A stretch of DNA of 64,000 nucleotides from Acanthochromis polyacanthus (Eukaryota; Chordata; Actinopteri; Pomacentridae), in assembly GCF_021347895.1 (NCBI RefSeq), contig NC_067127.1, forward strand, positions 17,642,984-17,706,983, written 5' to 3'. The position numbers and the translations under genes are program-made. The notes below the pieces were generated by a model. The model did no database searches. It was not told the origin of the DNA and was given only the letters and a program-made list of their open reading frames with translations. Shown here piece by piece: positions 49,491-63,528 of the stretch (position 1 is the stretch's first letter; each line of letters starts with the position of its first letter).

Positions 49491-52400
49491 GTAAGTCAGG
49501 TGATGCCTTTGGATGTGATCTAGCTCAGTTACATGTAATTAGAATCTCATATACGTTGATTGACCTAAATATACTGCAGTAGCCCCAAAACACACTGTAT
49601 GGTGCTTTGTATTCATTCATTTATGGCCTTAATAATTTGGCAGGTCACACCTTTCTAACCTGTAAAAATGGTGCATCTGTAATCATAATAACCACCACAG
49701 ACACACTGGGAATGGTACATTATATGTGCATGCTGCCCTGTGCTAAATCTTGTGTCAATACATTTCTTCTGAAAACAAAACAGTTGTGCCACAAAGTGAC
49801 TCAGTGGATGTGAGGAAGTCAGAACATTCATGACAGGGAATAGGCTTTAAATAGAATTGAGCAAATGGCATTTCTATTTACAATCATGCTCACCCCCAAC
49901 TAACACACACGCACACACACACACATACACATTTCTAAATAATCTGACACACTCATTCATGCACATATATACCTTCATATACTGAGTGACAGGCCCGCAG
50001 CTACTGCAAGTACTTCCCATTAATGCACAGGCTGTTCCCTCTGTCACTGTGAAGCAGGGCTTTGCTTACAGGCGGCAGCCATGTGGCCATGAGCAGCAGT
50101 GGGCCTGTATGTGCCAACAGCTGACTAAACCCCAGGGAAACAAATCAGAGGACGGTCAAAGAGCACTCAAACAGAAGCGAGAAGCTCGGGACTGTCTGTG
50201 CATGCATTATTGCACTGTATATTGGCACAAGCATCCGGCTTCAGCCAGCCTGGTTTCAGTTTTCTTAGCTGAATCTGGCACGTAAGCAATTGACATTAAA
50301 GATGACAACTTGCTCCATTGTAGTTATAATTGCCTCCATTACTGTCTGCTAAGTACAAAGCAATATTTCTAGTGGAAATTTACAACTCTCCCACGCAATT
50401 TCTGCCATTATAAAGCACTGCTATGAAGAATCTGGCATCAAGTCATTTGAAGTTTATTATTGGAGACAAGGTCAGCTGTTGACCACTAGAACTGCAGTTA
50501 TTGTGCTGTAGACTTGGCAACTTTTCATTATGACTCTAAACAAACACTTATAAGCCATGCTTTATTGTAACCCAATAGTTCAGTTGTCCCCATGTTACTT
50601 TCAAAGTGCCTGCACTGTGTATTCTGCTGTATTTCTCTTTTTTTTTTATGTATCCCAGACTGTTGTCGTGGAAACTGAGGTGTCTTTATGTAGGCTCTTG
50701 GCAACATGAACACTATTTGACACACTGTGGGGATGGAGATTTTTGAAAATGTTGCCCACACTATGCCAGCCATCACACAAACTGACAGGTGGGTGGAGTG
50801 GGAAGATTCATAGTAGATTGGTCTCAAACTGGTTTCTAGGACGAACCCAGTTTCATTTTGAAGGAGGCAGTTAGCGAAGCATCGGCCTGCTCTCTTCTTG
50901 TATCTGCTTCAGATTGTGTGCATGTAAACACTTGCATAACACAAATTGTCACCTGCGTTTAAGGTGCAGAATTCTTCAATTAATACCTGTGGTTCCTGTT
51001 TTTTTTTTTCAGTAGCATTATTTGTCCAGGAAAAAGGACCTGTTTCCATTTTTTTGCTCTGGCTGTAACAATGCGCAGCAGGCTGTTTAGAGCAGACAGT
51101 TTGACTTGTTGTAGGTGCACAGGTGCTGCTAATAACATTAATTGTGGCTCTGTTCCCTTTAAATGCCCCAGTAAGCAGTGCAGACACAACCTGCACAATA
51201 CCAAGGCTCTGAATTTGGCTGAGCTTAGTGGAATGCAGCCAATAATTAACTAATGTTATTATTTACACCTTGAATTCCCTGCCATTACATGCTGAGTGCT
51301 GAAACCATGAGTCATTTGATTGATTAGGTGACTGACAGAACATAAAGTCTGCAACAGTTTTGCTGATTAAATCAAGGTTTGTCAAATGTTTAATAGCTTC
51401 TGCTCTTTAATGCAAAGATATGCTGATTATTAGCAGTTTTAATTTTATTTTTGGCCTTCTTTTATGTGACTTTAAATGCAGTATTTTGGTTGATGAAACA
51501 AGCAATTTGAATACACTACCTTAGACTCTCTTCTATGGTATATAATAAAATATAAGTATAAAAGAAATCAGAGGAAAAATAAATAAAAATGACCTTGACA
51601 GTTAGCCAGAGTCTTGGGCGACATCTTCAGATAGCTTGTTTACGAAACCCAGTTTAAAGTAACAGACGTGTTCATCAAATCCCTTTGAGAAGCTGGAGAA
51701 AGAATTGTCTGCAATAATTAACATTGTAGATTATCAAACATGCTACCGTGAATTTCTGTCAGTCAGGTTAATTTACAATTAGAGGTGGGAGTCACAGAGT
51801 AAGTCTTGATACATTATCCACAGTAATAATGGTGTCATGATACAGCATTTCTGTAATGCATGATACATTATAAGACAATCATCTGTGATGCATCACAATA
51901 TCTGTGTAGCTGAAGAAGAAAAAACACTCTTTTATACCAACATATATACTTTTCCAATATCTCTAAACTGGCTCTCTGAATTACTTTCACTAACTGTCCT
52001 TTCTTTGCCCACTGAGTTTCTTCTTCTTCACTGTAGGTTGTTTTAACTTTTGTTCTCTTAACTCTCAATCATTTGACAACCGTCACCATGAAGTAGTGTC
52101 TACAGCAGCGGGTTAGGCCGGGTTAGACTCTCTGGCAGACCAGTTTTGGCTCATGGGCCGTATGTTTGACACCCCTGGTCTACAAGTTACATTGTAGAAC
52201 ATCAGTTCCTGAATCCACGTTTACATGAGAACCAGCGGCTTAATTGATTTTTAACTAGCAGCTGTCCACTCATTAAGGCTAAGTTTGGGACTGATCACAA
52301 CAAGAAGACAAACCCTGAAAAATAAAGCCATGTGCAAAACAAACTTCGTTTTTAGTATTTTTCAGCACTTTTAATTACACAGCTACATTACATACACAGT

Positions 52401-53857
52401 GTGTTGCTTGAATGGACTTATATCTTGGTTGTCTGATAAATAGGATTAACTGTGAAGTTTTGTGTGGCTGAGGAACCAATTACAGTCGGAGACACACCAC
52501 CTCCACAACACGCCCTGCAGTCATAAATATTTATGTGAAAATCAGCAGAGCAAGGAAACTTATTAAAGCATTGTGTAGGTCTAGTTTGTGCTGCCACAGA
52601 GCACACTTAAGTTAATAAATTAGAAGTTTTCTGTCTTGGATGTTGGCCAAACATAAGGTTCTGTAGTTGGAGACCCATATGTAGCTGGTGCACAGCTAAT
52701 CAAGGCGAATGGCAGTGAAAGTGGATGACGAGAGCTGTGCAGTTCATTACCTGCGTCTGCAAGGCTGCATGAACACACGATGAGGTGACTTGTACAACCA
52801 GACAGTGTTCTTTTAATACTGATCTGCACTGTACACAAAAGCACTATTTAAGTGTTCAGGTAAAACAAGTGCAATGTAGCTGTCAAACCTCATCATTAGC
52901 CTTTATGTTCTCTGTTGCCATATTATTGCACAGAAAAAGCAATTATGTGGTCAGCTTCAGCTAGCATGCACCCAGATAGTGAGGACTGGACCAATATGGT
53001 TCATAATGAACACAGTGTTACAGAAGAGAGAGCGTGGCGGAGCAGACTGAGACGGGTACACAGTTTTATAACTGCTCAATAAAATCCTTTAATTTGAATG
53101 TGATTCATCTCCTCCTCCTTGCTCTGACGGTGTATTGCACTCCAGCTTACAATGGCACATCTGTCAGCTAACTGTGGCTATGCTGTGTTCGCCAAGGTGA
53201 TGGTAATGGCACTGTGCCTTCACGGCACCAGAAGCATCCTTCACATAACTGATGACTCATTTAGATGAAAAGGCATTCTCAGGAGTTCACTCTGAGTGCA
53301 GCATCAGGCTACGTTTGGTCTGTGTGTTGGATAGAGTTGAATCTCAGTGCGCTTTTCCTTTGCACTTGGAGTTTAAATGTGAGCATCGACACGCTCTATA
53401 ATGAATGACAAGGCAGCAGAGTGTGATGGAAACCTCGCGTTTTACAGCCAGCTACCTCCTCGTGCCAAGAATGATTCCTCATGTCCTTTGTCAAGACTGG
53501 GCTACTACTATTCCCCCCGCCTATACAAACCAGCCCCTTACTGCAATCAGGCTCTCAGCTATATCACACTCTCTATTCTGGGAGCCTTATCTCATGTTAT
53601 TTTAGTTCCTTTGTGCTATATGTCAGAGTTTGCTACGGGAGTATTTATAGATTCTAGTGCTTCCTTGGCTTTTTCTCCAAAGATTCATGGGTGGAATCTC
53701 ATATATTCCCTCCCCTGTAGAGATTAATTTGTGCATGATGTGAAGGTAATCCAAGTCCTAATTTGGTGAACTGTATCTTTTTGATGTTTGGATTCTAGCT
53801 GCACTCTTGGTCTCCTCTCTTGGTCAGATGCTTAAATTTTCTTTTTATCTTTCCTAG
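49491..53857 (+). other. srf: srf intron 1
   Basis: A 4.4-kb intron splitting the MADS domain at the same place as in human. It has an interrupted CA microsatellite near 49.90 kb, a degenerate repeat candidate around 51.78-51.93 kb and a hAT-like repeat fragment at 52.1 kb. No exon is supported. Confidence 0.85.
52105..52192 (+). repeat. hAT-like dispersed repeat fragment
   Basis: Contains ccagttttggctcatgggcc and gtatgtttgacacccctgg, a word pair I recognise from short vertebrate hAT-type DNA-transposon ends. Non-coding; ends approximate. Confidence 0.5.
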
Positions 53858-54124
53858 GCGTATGAACTCTCCACCCTGACGGGGACCCAGGTGCTGCTGC
53901 TTGTGGCCAGTGAAACGGGTCACGTCTATACTTTTGCCACCCGCAAACTCCAGCCCATGATCACCAGTGAAACGGGCAAAGCCCTGATCCAGACATGCCT
54001 CAACTCACCAGACTCGCCGCCCCGCTCTGACCCCTCCACAGATCAGCGTATGAGTGCCACGGGCTTCGAGGAGACGGACCTCACCTACCAGGTGTCTGAG
54101 TCGGAGAGCATGGGTGACACAAAG
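53858..54124 (+). CDS. srf: srf exon 2: rest of the MADS/SAM domain
   Basis: Acceptor ctttcctag, donor gtgggg at 54125. Phase 0-0, 89 codons. AYELSTLTGTQVLLLVASET and GHVYTFATRKLQPMITSETG complete the dimerisation part of the MADS box, followed by the SAM-extension ALIQTCLNSPDSPPRSDPST and TDLTYQVSESES. It is identical or nearly identical to human SRF. The donor is GT plus a G-run, weaker than the usual gtaagt. Confidence 0.97.
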
Positions 54125-55326
54125 GTGGGGAAAAATTTAAGGAAAAAATTTAAAAATACGCTCACAGATAGTGATTCTGCAGCTGGTTACCACTAAAATT
54201 GAGTGCACTCATTTCTGTACGAGTCCCCACAGCCCATTTCCCCTGCGATCGGCAACAGTTAAAATCTTTGTGACTCACTGTCTGCTCTCTTGTGGAGGCA
54301 TGAAATGCAGTGTGAATTTTAGAAAAAAAAACAAATAAAGCATCATAGAGACTCTCTAATGGATATAGTGGGGAATCTCTCCAGAAAAGGCCAGCATACA
54401 CAGAGAACAAATAAATCAAACCCACAAGCAGCTGTGGAAAATAATCTTTGTCCTTTTGTAAACACAGTTTTGAACTTTTGCCTGTTACATGCAAGGCTTC
54501 TGGTTCGAGCTTGTGGTTTGGTTCTGAGCACCAAACCATTTTTTAATTAAACCAAAAAAGTCTCAGTGGTCCTTCAAAGGGCTCTAGACTGAAGGGAGAG
54601 CAGGATAAGAGGAGAATTATCCTATCCTACGAAAAGGACCTTTCTGACCTCTCATCCAGGAAAGCCTCGTAACACTCCTTAAGATAAATCACTGCAGGTC
54701 TGGGCTGTGTTAAGATGAGAAACATGTAGCCTGCTATATGGAGGACTTTGCTGTTTATATTTAATTTTGGGATGGAGCTGTCTTATGTTCGTGGATAAAA
54801 CCTTGAGCTAGTTAAACAGGACTTAAAATATTGGAATATTGCACCTTTTGTGCAGTTTCCATACTTGTTAACCTCCTAAAATCATCACTACAGAGAAAAA
54901 TTGATTAGAAACGATCAAAGATGAATTTCCACCAAAGTCTGCCTTGTGATTATTTGTCGATCGTGCAATTTATTCTCACCCTTCATGAAAAGCTGCAGCT
55001 CGAGCGCCAGTATTTCCTTTTACGACACCACAAGTTTTCTAAAACAGTTTGAAATGAAGCAATAAATTTATCAGCAGACACACTTTGCTGTCCACACCTT
55101 TGTGCGATCACGTGCTGGAGGCTGAGATTCCCTCCGCCGTTTACACAGCCCAAGCATGCCCCTTTGAAGACGGACACTTGCAGGCCTGTTTGCCCGCATG
55201 CTGTTTTTCCAGGGCGCTAACTAACACGTACCATACACCGTCAAGGATGGGAGATCAACCTTTGCATGTTAAGCCACTCTCATTCCCGCTCTGCTCATTG
55301 ATAAAAATTAGATTCTGCCTCTGTTG

Positions 55327-55336
55327 CCATATATGG
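55327..55336. promoter_or_regulatory. Intronic CArG word
   Basis: CCATATATGG, a perfect palindromic CC(A/T)6GG in srf intron 2. A near-CArG ccttataagc lies 50 bp downstream. Single words of this length also occur by chance. Confidence 0.35.
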
Positions 55337-56094
55337 TATGGTTTCCCTGCCTGCACTCTTGGCTGAGGCCCCTCACATTCCTTATAAGCTGCAGCTGTCT
55401 TTGGAGTCCTGTGATTTCCCCCCACCGCCGCAACCACCCCACCCCCCACCTCCCATTTAGTGATATGGAGGGGAGGTATGGATGTAGATATGATGGTGCA
55501 ATGGAAACATTTGAGCAATACTTTTCATCCTGTTTCATGTGGCATCTATGTAGGTGGCACGCAGTGACACAGTGACCTCTGCCCCCCAATTACAGTTGTG
55601 AGTGTGGGAGACCAGCATGGACCCCGTGAACCCTTAAAATGAGAGAAACCTTAGAAATCCTCAGGAACCATGTCAGGATTAACAGTGTTATGGTTAGGAC
55701 ATGGCAGGTGGATATGGAGCCCCTGGTTTTGAAGGATCGTTTCTGTGCAGTAGGTCCTTTGCGTGGTTGTTGCGTGAACTTCTGCAGCGTCTGGACGCTA
55801 TTCATCATGAGAGTAGTATGTCGTGCATACAGTCCAAGCTAGTCTAAACAGTTCGGGGTTTGCAATGGCTGGTGGGGGAAGTGGGGAAGAGTTTAGAGAA
55901 GGGAAAGAGACTAAGGAGATAAGTGAAGTAGACATGATTTGGTGCTGTTAGCATAGCTCATAAAACCATGTGGCAGCTGAAACTGTGGAGCTGAAATGCT
56001 GTTGCCTGTACTACTATTGCAAGGTTAGAAGAAAAAAATCCTAATATGTGGAAAAATACTGTTAATGACATAGCAACAATTGTTAGTTCAATGC

Positions 56095-56535
56095 ATTGAC
56101 TTTATATAAAGATGGACGAACACTCCATGACATCACCCATTAGTTTCTGCATGGCCATTTTTGAAGCCCAATATGGTGGCTTGGCCATCTCCATCTTGAT
56201 AGTGCCTGATTCTTCCTAGCTCATAGCTTATCCAAAAATGGACTACAAGGTAGAGCACAAGTAGGGCTAAATCCACATTTCTGTCACATGAACATCAATT
56301 TAAATTGGTGACTTTTATCAAAAATTACCCCCTTGTACAGTTTTCACATAGAAATTACCAATAGAGACCAAAGCCAAAACTATAAACATGTTTATTTCTG
56401 AATGTAAAGCCAGACATTTTAACATGGAGGTTTACGGGGATCTACTCACTTTTGTAGCCAGGTTCAAGTGGCCATTCAAGAAATAGCAACTTCATGTTGG
56501 CTTCTTTTTTCAGTTCTAGAGGCAGCTATTTGGTT
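56095..56535 (+). mobile_element. MITE-like dispersed teleost repeat
   Basis: Starts tttatataaagatggacg with catgacatcacccattagtt and atttttgaagcccaatatgg, and ends with a caagtggccattcaagaaat block and a ttggcttcttttttcagtt block. To my memory these recur in this order in many fish genomes. Related to 30302-30805. Non-coding; borders approximate. Confidence 0.65.
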
Positions 56536-57699
56536 TAATGTCAGGCCAACTAAAAGCTCTTTTTCAACTAGAGGCTCCAAGAAGTAAAGTGATCTTTTTG
56601 GGACCATTTCTTGATAAAGAGAGGTAGCTTTTGAGAGACTTTGCTGGTTGCCTGACAGTGTCACAGTAAAGACTGCCAGAAGTCACCATGACTGTCAAGA
56701 AATAGTTCTTTACATACACACTGTTAAAATTCAATGTGCAAGTTTGGTGCAGATTTAACAAACAAGGCACTCATGTTAATTAGTTAACTTTAGAGTTGCT
56801 GCTTGGTAGATTTTGTTAATTTTGAACAGAACCAAGCTAAATGTTTACTTCTGTTTCCAGGCAGGGAAGGCTTTTAAATATGGTGAAAAATAAGCCAAGC
56901 ATTGACTTGGTTTGACAAATAAATCATTTCAAATTGATTGTCTTCTAAATAAGCAACAGTTGTTTTCTTTCCCTCAGTGTCAGTTCTTCCCTACAGACTG
57001 GATGAATCCATCACTAGCTGGACTGTCATTTATCTTTTCCTCTGTATTTTACTGTGGGAAAATATTGGCAGCTGTTCTGGAAATGTCATCAATTTTTTCC
57101 AGAACTATTCACTGAAATTAGTTGGCCTAGGCTTCTTTCTAGAAAAGGCTACATTGAACAGCAGTATCAGTTTATTGTTCCTTAGACAGTTCCTTCATTG
57201 TAAAAGAGAGGAGTCTTAAGATGATAGGACATAAAGTTTAAAGTCTGTGACTCACTTTGTGTGGAAAATCGTCACTTTTCTAATGCTGTCGCTCTATCAG
57301 CACACAAAACCAACCGCTGATGGCAACACCTTCAGCATGGTTCTCTAGGGGCTGCTGGAATTAATTCTGGGAAATGTAATCTCTGATACAAAGGTGGAGG
57401 AGGTAGATTGAAGGGAAAGTAGGGTGCATGAGAAACAGACGCTCAGAGAGGCTAGATTTGTTGCTCCTTGCTCCTGTCCTGCATCCCCCAAAAGATTTTT
57501 GGATTGTTTATGACTAATTCTTAATGCTAGACACGTCTACAGTACAGATGTTTTTACGCTTTTTGGGTTATTTTTGGAAGGGGATAGCAAATCCCACAAC
57601 TCATGCTCGCTTAGAGGATCTATCTCAGTATCACAGCCTCCTCTGGTTTTCCCCTCCTCCCTCCCTCACTTTTTCTCTCCTTTTCTCCCATACTTGATC

Positions 57700-57722
57700 T
57701 CTCTCTCTCTCTCTCTCTCTCT
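57700..57722. repeat. (CT)n microsatellite
   Basis: About eleven CT units in a longer pyrimidine-rich stretch of srf intron 2. Confidence 0.9.
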
Positions 57723-58407
57723 CCATCACCCCTGCTTGCTCTGACTGTCGGTGTCATTTCTGTTGCGATCTCGGAGAAGTTTACATGTTGAATTGCTCAT
57801 TAGGGCACATCACAACCCTGACCAGAAAACCTTCCAGACTAAGGCCACTGTCCTGACCAGCAGCTGGCGTGTTTGTTTTTCTGTCGAGACATCCCAAGAC
57901 ACATGCAACAGCCTAATTACTCAACATATCTCACATCTATAAATGTGTATGAAGCATATTGGCTGTGCTAGAAGGGAGGAAAGCAGCGTTATGTCACCCA
58001 CCCCCAGCCCCCTCCTCCACCCCCTTATTTTACAGCAAGCAACTGGACAGGTCAGCCGCCATTGGCTGCACCTCCTCCACTTGGGCTGCCTTGCCTTTTT
58101 TAGCAGTCCCAAATGGAGCTGCAAATTCCATGTTGCTGGCAGGGTGACAGACTAGGAGATGGGAGCCAGCAAATGGGAGATTAGACGAGGGCCAGCCACC
58201 AGTAAACTGCACAATGGACTCTCCAACCAACACAGGACGAGCCTGCCAGTTGTCACCTTCAATTTGGAATGATTAATCCCTCATGAATAGAGAATCATTT
58301 GTGTCCTGCGCCTTTTAATTGCTCTCTCATTTCCTCTTCCTTGAAAACGCAGTCCTTGTCTGATGCATGTGAATGTTAAGAGGGCAATGGAGGCTTTTAA
58401 ACTTTTA

Positions 58408-58417
58408 CCTTATATGG
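58408..58417. promoter_or_regulatory. Intronic CArG word
   Basis: CCTTATATGG, a perfect CC(A/T)6GG in srf intron 2. Confidence 0.35.
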
Positions 58418-60174
58418 AACCTTTAAGAATGCACAAGATTTGGGAAACCAAAATATTGAAAGAACTTATCATGAGCTATTAGTAAATGTCTTGCCTGTGT
58501 CAGTAAGGTGGCTCTCATGGTTTGTATTTATTGCATTCTGCCTTCTGATCTTTTTATATGGAGTTTTTACCATGAATGTAGGAGTGACAGAATACTTCAG
58601 ATCTCTTAGTGACTGTACTTAAATAATGTCACTGTCTTCTAAAATGGATTACATAGCAAGTTATGGCGGTTTCTCTGTGGCTGCGCAGGTTGACTCCAGA
58701 GGATTCATTACTTATTCCAGACGACTCAGCTCTCCACTCGCACAACTATAAATTGTGACTTCAATTGCTACATTCTGGTACCTCATTATACTAAGTGTTT
58801 CCTCAGGTCAGTCTCGGGTTTGTTGTGATGAGTGTGATGAGAAGTAGAGAGACTGAATTGAATGCAAGTGGTACAAAGGTAAACCGAGCTGCAGTGAACT
58901 AGCGGAAAATGTCCTAAAGCCCGATAGTCCTGAGGCTCAAAATATACAGTTTACTGTAAGAAAAGACAAAGAAAAGAAGCAAATTCTGAAAATGAAGAAG
59001 CTAGAACTCTGCATTTTTGCTTAAATTACTTTGATTTGCTAAATAGATGCAGATCAAGATTAACTGACTCGTTAACAGGAGCCAGGGATCGACGGGACTT
59101 AAGGAGGAAATGACAGAGCTCAGGTTTTGGCTACATAACAAGGATGATCCTCTGCTCTCATTTCTGGTCTGAAAGAATGCATTACACCACTGTGGCCTAT
59201 GTTTACTATGCACTGTTGTGACTCTGAAATGAAAGCCAATACTGTTTATAGACTGGCCAGTTGAACAGGAGATACACAAAGATGGTCAAACAAAGCAGTA
59301 GGTCACAGAGATAGCAGCACTTAGGCCGTTGATTACCACACAGGTTAAAACCAGGCTGATCGCACACCCTCTGTCGCCTTCATTTGTTTCTCTGCTGAGC
59401 AGTGGAGGCATCGGAACACGGTGACCTTGTCCTTCAGCAAGGGGCAACTCCTCCTTTATAAGAAGAGTTCAAGATTGAGCGTCTTGGTGTGTCGCAGGGA
59501 CCGAGTCGTCCTGTGCAGCCCCAGTGGTAAGAACCGCTAAGTGTCCGATGGCGGCTGTTCTAACACGTGGCCTCTTGCTGCCTCAGCTGGCCTAGAAAGA
59601 GTTAATTCCCCCTCAGAGGTGCTCAGGTTTCCCCACCAGCTGTCTGTGCCCTCAGCTGTTTGTACTCCCGTCCCTATCCTGTCTTCTGTTCTGAACCTCA
59701 CACAGGTCGCAGTCTGCTGCTACAGTGGCACAAAGGTGCTACTTCCTGCTACCACACTATAAACACACTGGTAGTACTTTACTTATAACATACAGTAAGA
59801 CATGTCCACCAGTGTAGAGTGAGTTAGTTGCTTTGCCTTGTTTAGTTTTAGTGAACATTAAGTGAGAGAATGAAGACTTGGTGACACCTCGTGTCACCCT
59901 CTGTCAGCAACTGTCAGTGATCACTCTGTGATGAATGACAGGGCTAATAGTTGTGGAGTAAATGGATGATTGATTGATTGTTGTGCCAATTTATTCAGTC
60001 TTCCTTTTTGGTTGAAAGGGCAGAACAACTGAGAGTATCTATGAGGCCCTCCCCCTCTGACTTTCCAGCTGCTGTTTAACTTAAGAGGTAAAGGACCTTG
60101 GACTGTCAGAGCCCATCAACAGAGCCTGGAACTGAGCTGCAGACCAACTAACTGCTCAGCACTGTGTAGTTAGA

Positions 60175-60190
60175 TTTTTTTTTTTTTTTT
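60175..60190. repeat. Poly(T) tract
   Basis: About 16 T in srf intron 2, with no recognisable retrocopy next to it. Confidence 0.8.
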
Positions 60191-62232
60191 GCATTTTCTT
60201 GTGATTCAGAGCAGCTTGTGTAAGACAACGCCTGCTTGTCCATCTGTACGAGTCCAGAAGACTCTGATTTGACTGTGGCACTGGATTATTTATTAATCCT
60301 CTGAGCTTTTTAACTCAATTAGTAAAAAATAACTTGTTTAATCATTGCAGTGAGCTGTGCCAGAAGACGATCATAAATAGGAAAATTTGAGTAGATTGCA
60401 GTGTGGTAGAACCCTGTGAGCCAATACTTACACTAGCTCCATTTACATGTTTGCATGGAGTGTGTGGTTGGAAGGTCTTATCAGTAGAGTCCATGCTGGA
60501 TCCTCCACCTCTCACCCACGTAATCAGTCACATATAAAAACCAATAGAGCTGTGCTGAGAGAAGTTGTCCTCGCCTGCTTTTACATGCTCCTTTTGTTGT
60601 TAATGATGTATGTAAGCCAGTCTGACGTGACACGCAGATGTGTTTCCAGTCATCAGACCTCTAATATACACTCACTTCTCCTGGATTACCGCTGCAGAGT
60701 GTTTTGCCTCTCTGATAGCTTTGTCCCAGTTCTGAGGCCTGCTCTTCCAAAGGACGCAGCCCCTCAGAGGACCCACTTTTTAGACTGAGCCTCTGTGTTC
60801 TTGCCAAATATTGTGACTTTCAACATGTAGCATCAAATATTTAAACATTTATCGCCAGGAAGCGTGTCTCAAACAGTTGCCAAATGTAAATGACTCTGGG
60901 AAAACTGGGGCAAATTCCAGAGTTTGCAGTGCAAATTGGGACATTTCTCTTCAATGCAAATAGTCTACCAGGTTAATGGTAGATGTAGTAAATCTATACA
61001 ATATCTACCTTTGCATGGCCCAGTGTCTATGCATTATAAAACAGAAAAGAAAGGAGAGACGGGGGATGATACACAAGGTCCTTAGCTGGACTCGAGTTGG
61101 ACGCATGTTCCATTAAGGGATACTGAGGACAGCAAATGATACACGGTTGTCTCCACCAAATTCGGGCAAAAGAAGGCTGCGTTTCTTGGCCACATCTGGA
61201 AGAGCCTCTGAAATGAGACAGGTTGTTATGATGTTCTCTGTACTTGTAAAAACGTAGAGAATCAAAGGAGCCTTGTTGGACATGCAAGCAGCTCCCTTTT
61301 CCAGCCCCTTCTTTGTGTCCACGTTTAAAATGAAAACCCCTAAAGAATATTGAACCCACATCCAAATGCAAACTCCTAAATGCCTTCCAATGTGTAGGCT
61401 TATTCCCATTCTGCTGCCGGAGATCATTAGTATCATGTGCTAAGTGTTTGTGTAAGTGCGTAGAAACAGGCATGGTGGGCTTAGATGTGCTTTGTAGTCT
61501 CGGCCTGACGCCTACCCTGCTCTTATCATGCAGCCCACTCACCAACCCATCCTGCTCGCCTGTTCAATGGATGTTCACATTAGTGTACGGTGCGAAGCTA
61601 CATCTCCTCTCATTTGATCTTAAGTTTGTGCGAGCACCTCATCTGCCTGATTTGTATGGCTTTCGCAGAGATGTCACGTCACACGGTCAGCTAGTTGTCA
61701 TAGTAACTCAACAAACTAACACGACTGCAAAAATAATGTTTTTGTCCTTGTCAGTGGAGTCGGATTGAGCTGTGGCTGGATTTTAATTGGAGGATAAATG
61801 GCAATGGGTAATGAATGGATGATGCTGGGTATTCAGGTGTCGCAGTGTTCAAAGATGATGCACAGTCATGTTCCTAGTATTACTAATAAATGTTTTTCTT
61901 TCTTTGACAATGTGGAGATGCATGTAAAATAGGATTTAATATGTTTTTACATTTCTCTAGGGTTGACATCTTACTCTGAAGTCTCTATATTCAGTGCCGA
62001 TGTAGTGGAAACATAATTTATTGCTCCCTGCACCGCTTAGTATTTAACATATGGATGCAATTAGAGGAGTCCCAGCCTGTTTCCCCACATTGTTTAGGCC
62101 ATTTGCCCCTGCGACTATTAAACCCTCTCTGGTTTCTGTCAGCCATTCATTGATCCTTGAAATACTGCAAGAATTAAAGGCTTCCCCTCCTTCCTACCTA
62201 CCACGTATTCTGCTGCTGTAAGAGGAAAAGCC

Positions 62233-62242
62233 CCATTAATGG
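62233..62242. promoter_or_regulatory. Intronic CArG word
   Basis: CCATTAATGG, a perfect match to CC(A/T)6GG in srf intron 2. Confidence 0.3.
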
Positions 62243-63528
62243 TGTTGTTTTAGGTGTCCTCGTGTGAAACTGCTTTTGCAGTTGTAAAGGGCCTCAGTGT
62301 TGTTTAGCACAGTGGAGCAAATAGTCTGGAGGTTGCCTCTATTTGCAATGATGCACTAGTGCCAAGGAGGCACAGATATTGTAGAACCTTAAACAAGCAT
62401 TTCTCTGATTTTTAGCTCAAGTTTGATTTATTTCTTGATTTGAAGATTCAAATTCTAAAGCCTGTGTTGCAAACTAGATTTGGAATTTAAAAGTCAGATC
62501 CAAACTACCGAGTTGCTTTAGAATTGTAGGTTGAACTGCTTTTGGATATATACTAGGGAGTACTTTTTCTTTTCTTTTTAAAATCCCCTACAATGAAACT
62601 GAAGGTTTTTTTTATATCATGAGTGAAAAAAGCAGCCAATGAGCATTTCCACCTTGAAGCTACAGTGTACCGATGACATTTTTTGTGTAATTATTTGTCT
62701 TCAGAGTCATTCTTCAATTGAACTCATATGGCTGAATTACTCACATATGACATGGTGTGATGGGACTACACCTCGAGCACTTTGTAATTTTGGAGGTGGT
62801 CTTTGATTTCCCATGTCAATAGTTTGTAAAAATGTCACCGTAGATTACCTGCCATATTTCACCAAACACAAAGGACCGTATGATAGCATTAGCTGTGGGT
62901 GACATGGTATTTCTATGATTTGGGGTGGATTTTTCTTCTCAAGAAATACAGACTGTGCTGCCAAATTGAAGTGATCGTTTGGAGCATTTTGGGTGCCAAT
63001 TTATTAGGCTCATGTTGCTACACTTCATAAAGGCCCATTCCCAGAAAGCTCAAATCCATCAGAAGAGTGAAATCTCAAAGGATGTTTTCCTTAATGACAT
63101 TCAGGGCAACATGCATTGAAGAGTTCATTCTGCTGTCTTTCTGAAGGCTCAGCAGCTACTATGTGGTCGGCTATGAATATTTCCTGGGATGATGTTAGTA
63201 AATTCAAGTAAAACACAGACTTTGCTTGTTCCGTGCGAGTGCTCTGTACTAAACAGACATAGGTGGTGTAAATGCTGAAACACACGAGGCCCCCAGGTAT
63301 TACTAGTCCTATTTCCGACACAGAGATGTGTTTTGGGGGTTAAATCAGAACTCCGGTGGGGGGCTTGAAGCTGTTTTGCGAGTCCTGCATGGAAGTGAAA
63401 CACTCATTTGCTCCTGTATCCCCTCATCTCAGTCGTCGTCTTCCTTTACAGAATCCCAAACTAATCTAATTCAGCCCAGTGATCTCCCTCTCTGTCTTCC
63501 CACTCACAGTATTTGTTTTCTCCCACAG

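Larger units (their letters stand above)
54125..63528 (+). other. srf: srf intron 2
   Basis: A 9.4-kb intron. Recognised content: perfect CArG words at 55327, 58408 and 62233, a MITE-like fish repeat at 56095-56535, a CT microsatellite near 57.70 kb and a T-run near 60.18 kb. A 172-codon open frame on the minus strand (61027-61545) has no family signature and is not called. Confidence 0.85.

Noticed and set aside
53401..53727. 108-codon frame (+) just upstream of srf exon 2
   Set aside because: Not joined in frame by splice signals to srf and no resemblance to SRF; exon 2 has a clear acceptor at 53857.
61027..61545. 172-codon open frame (-) in srf intron 2
   Set aside because: Composition looks random and no motif is recognisable. 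Would need transcript or conservation evidence.
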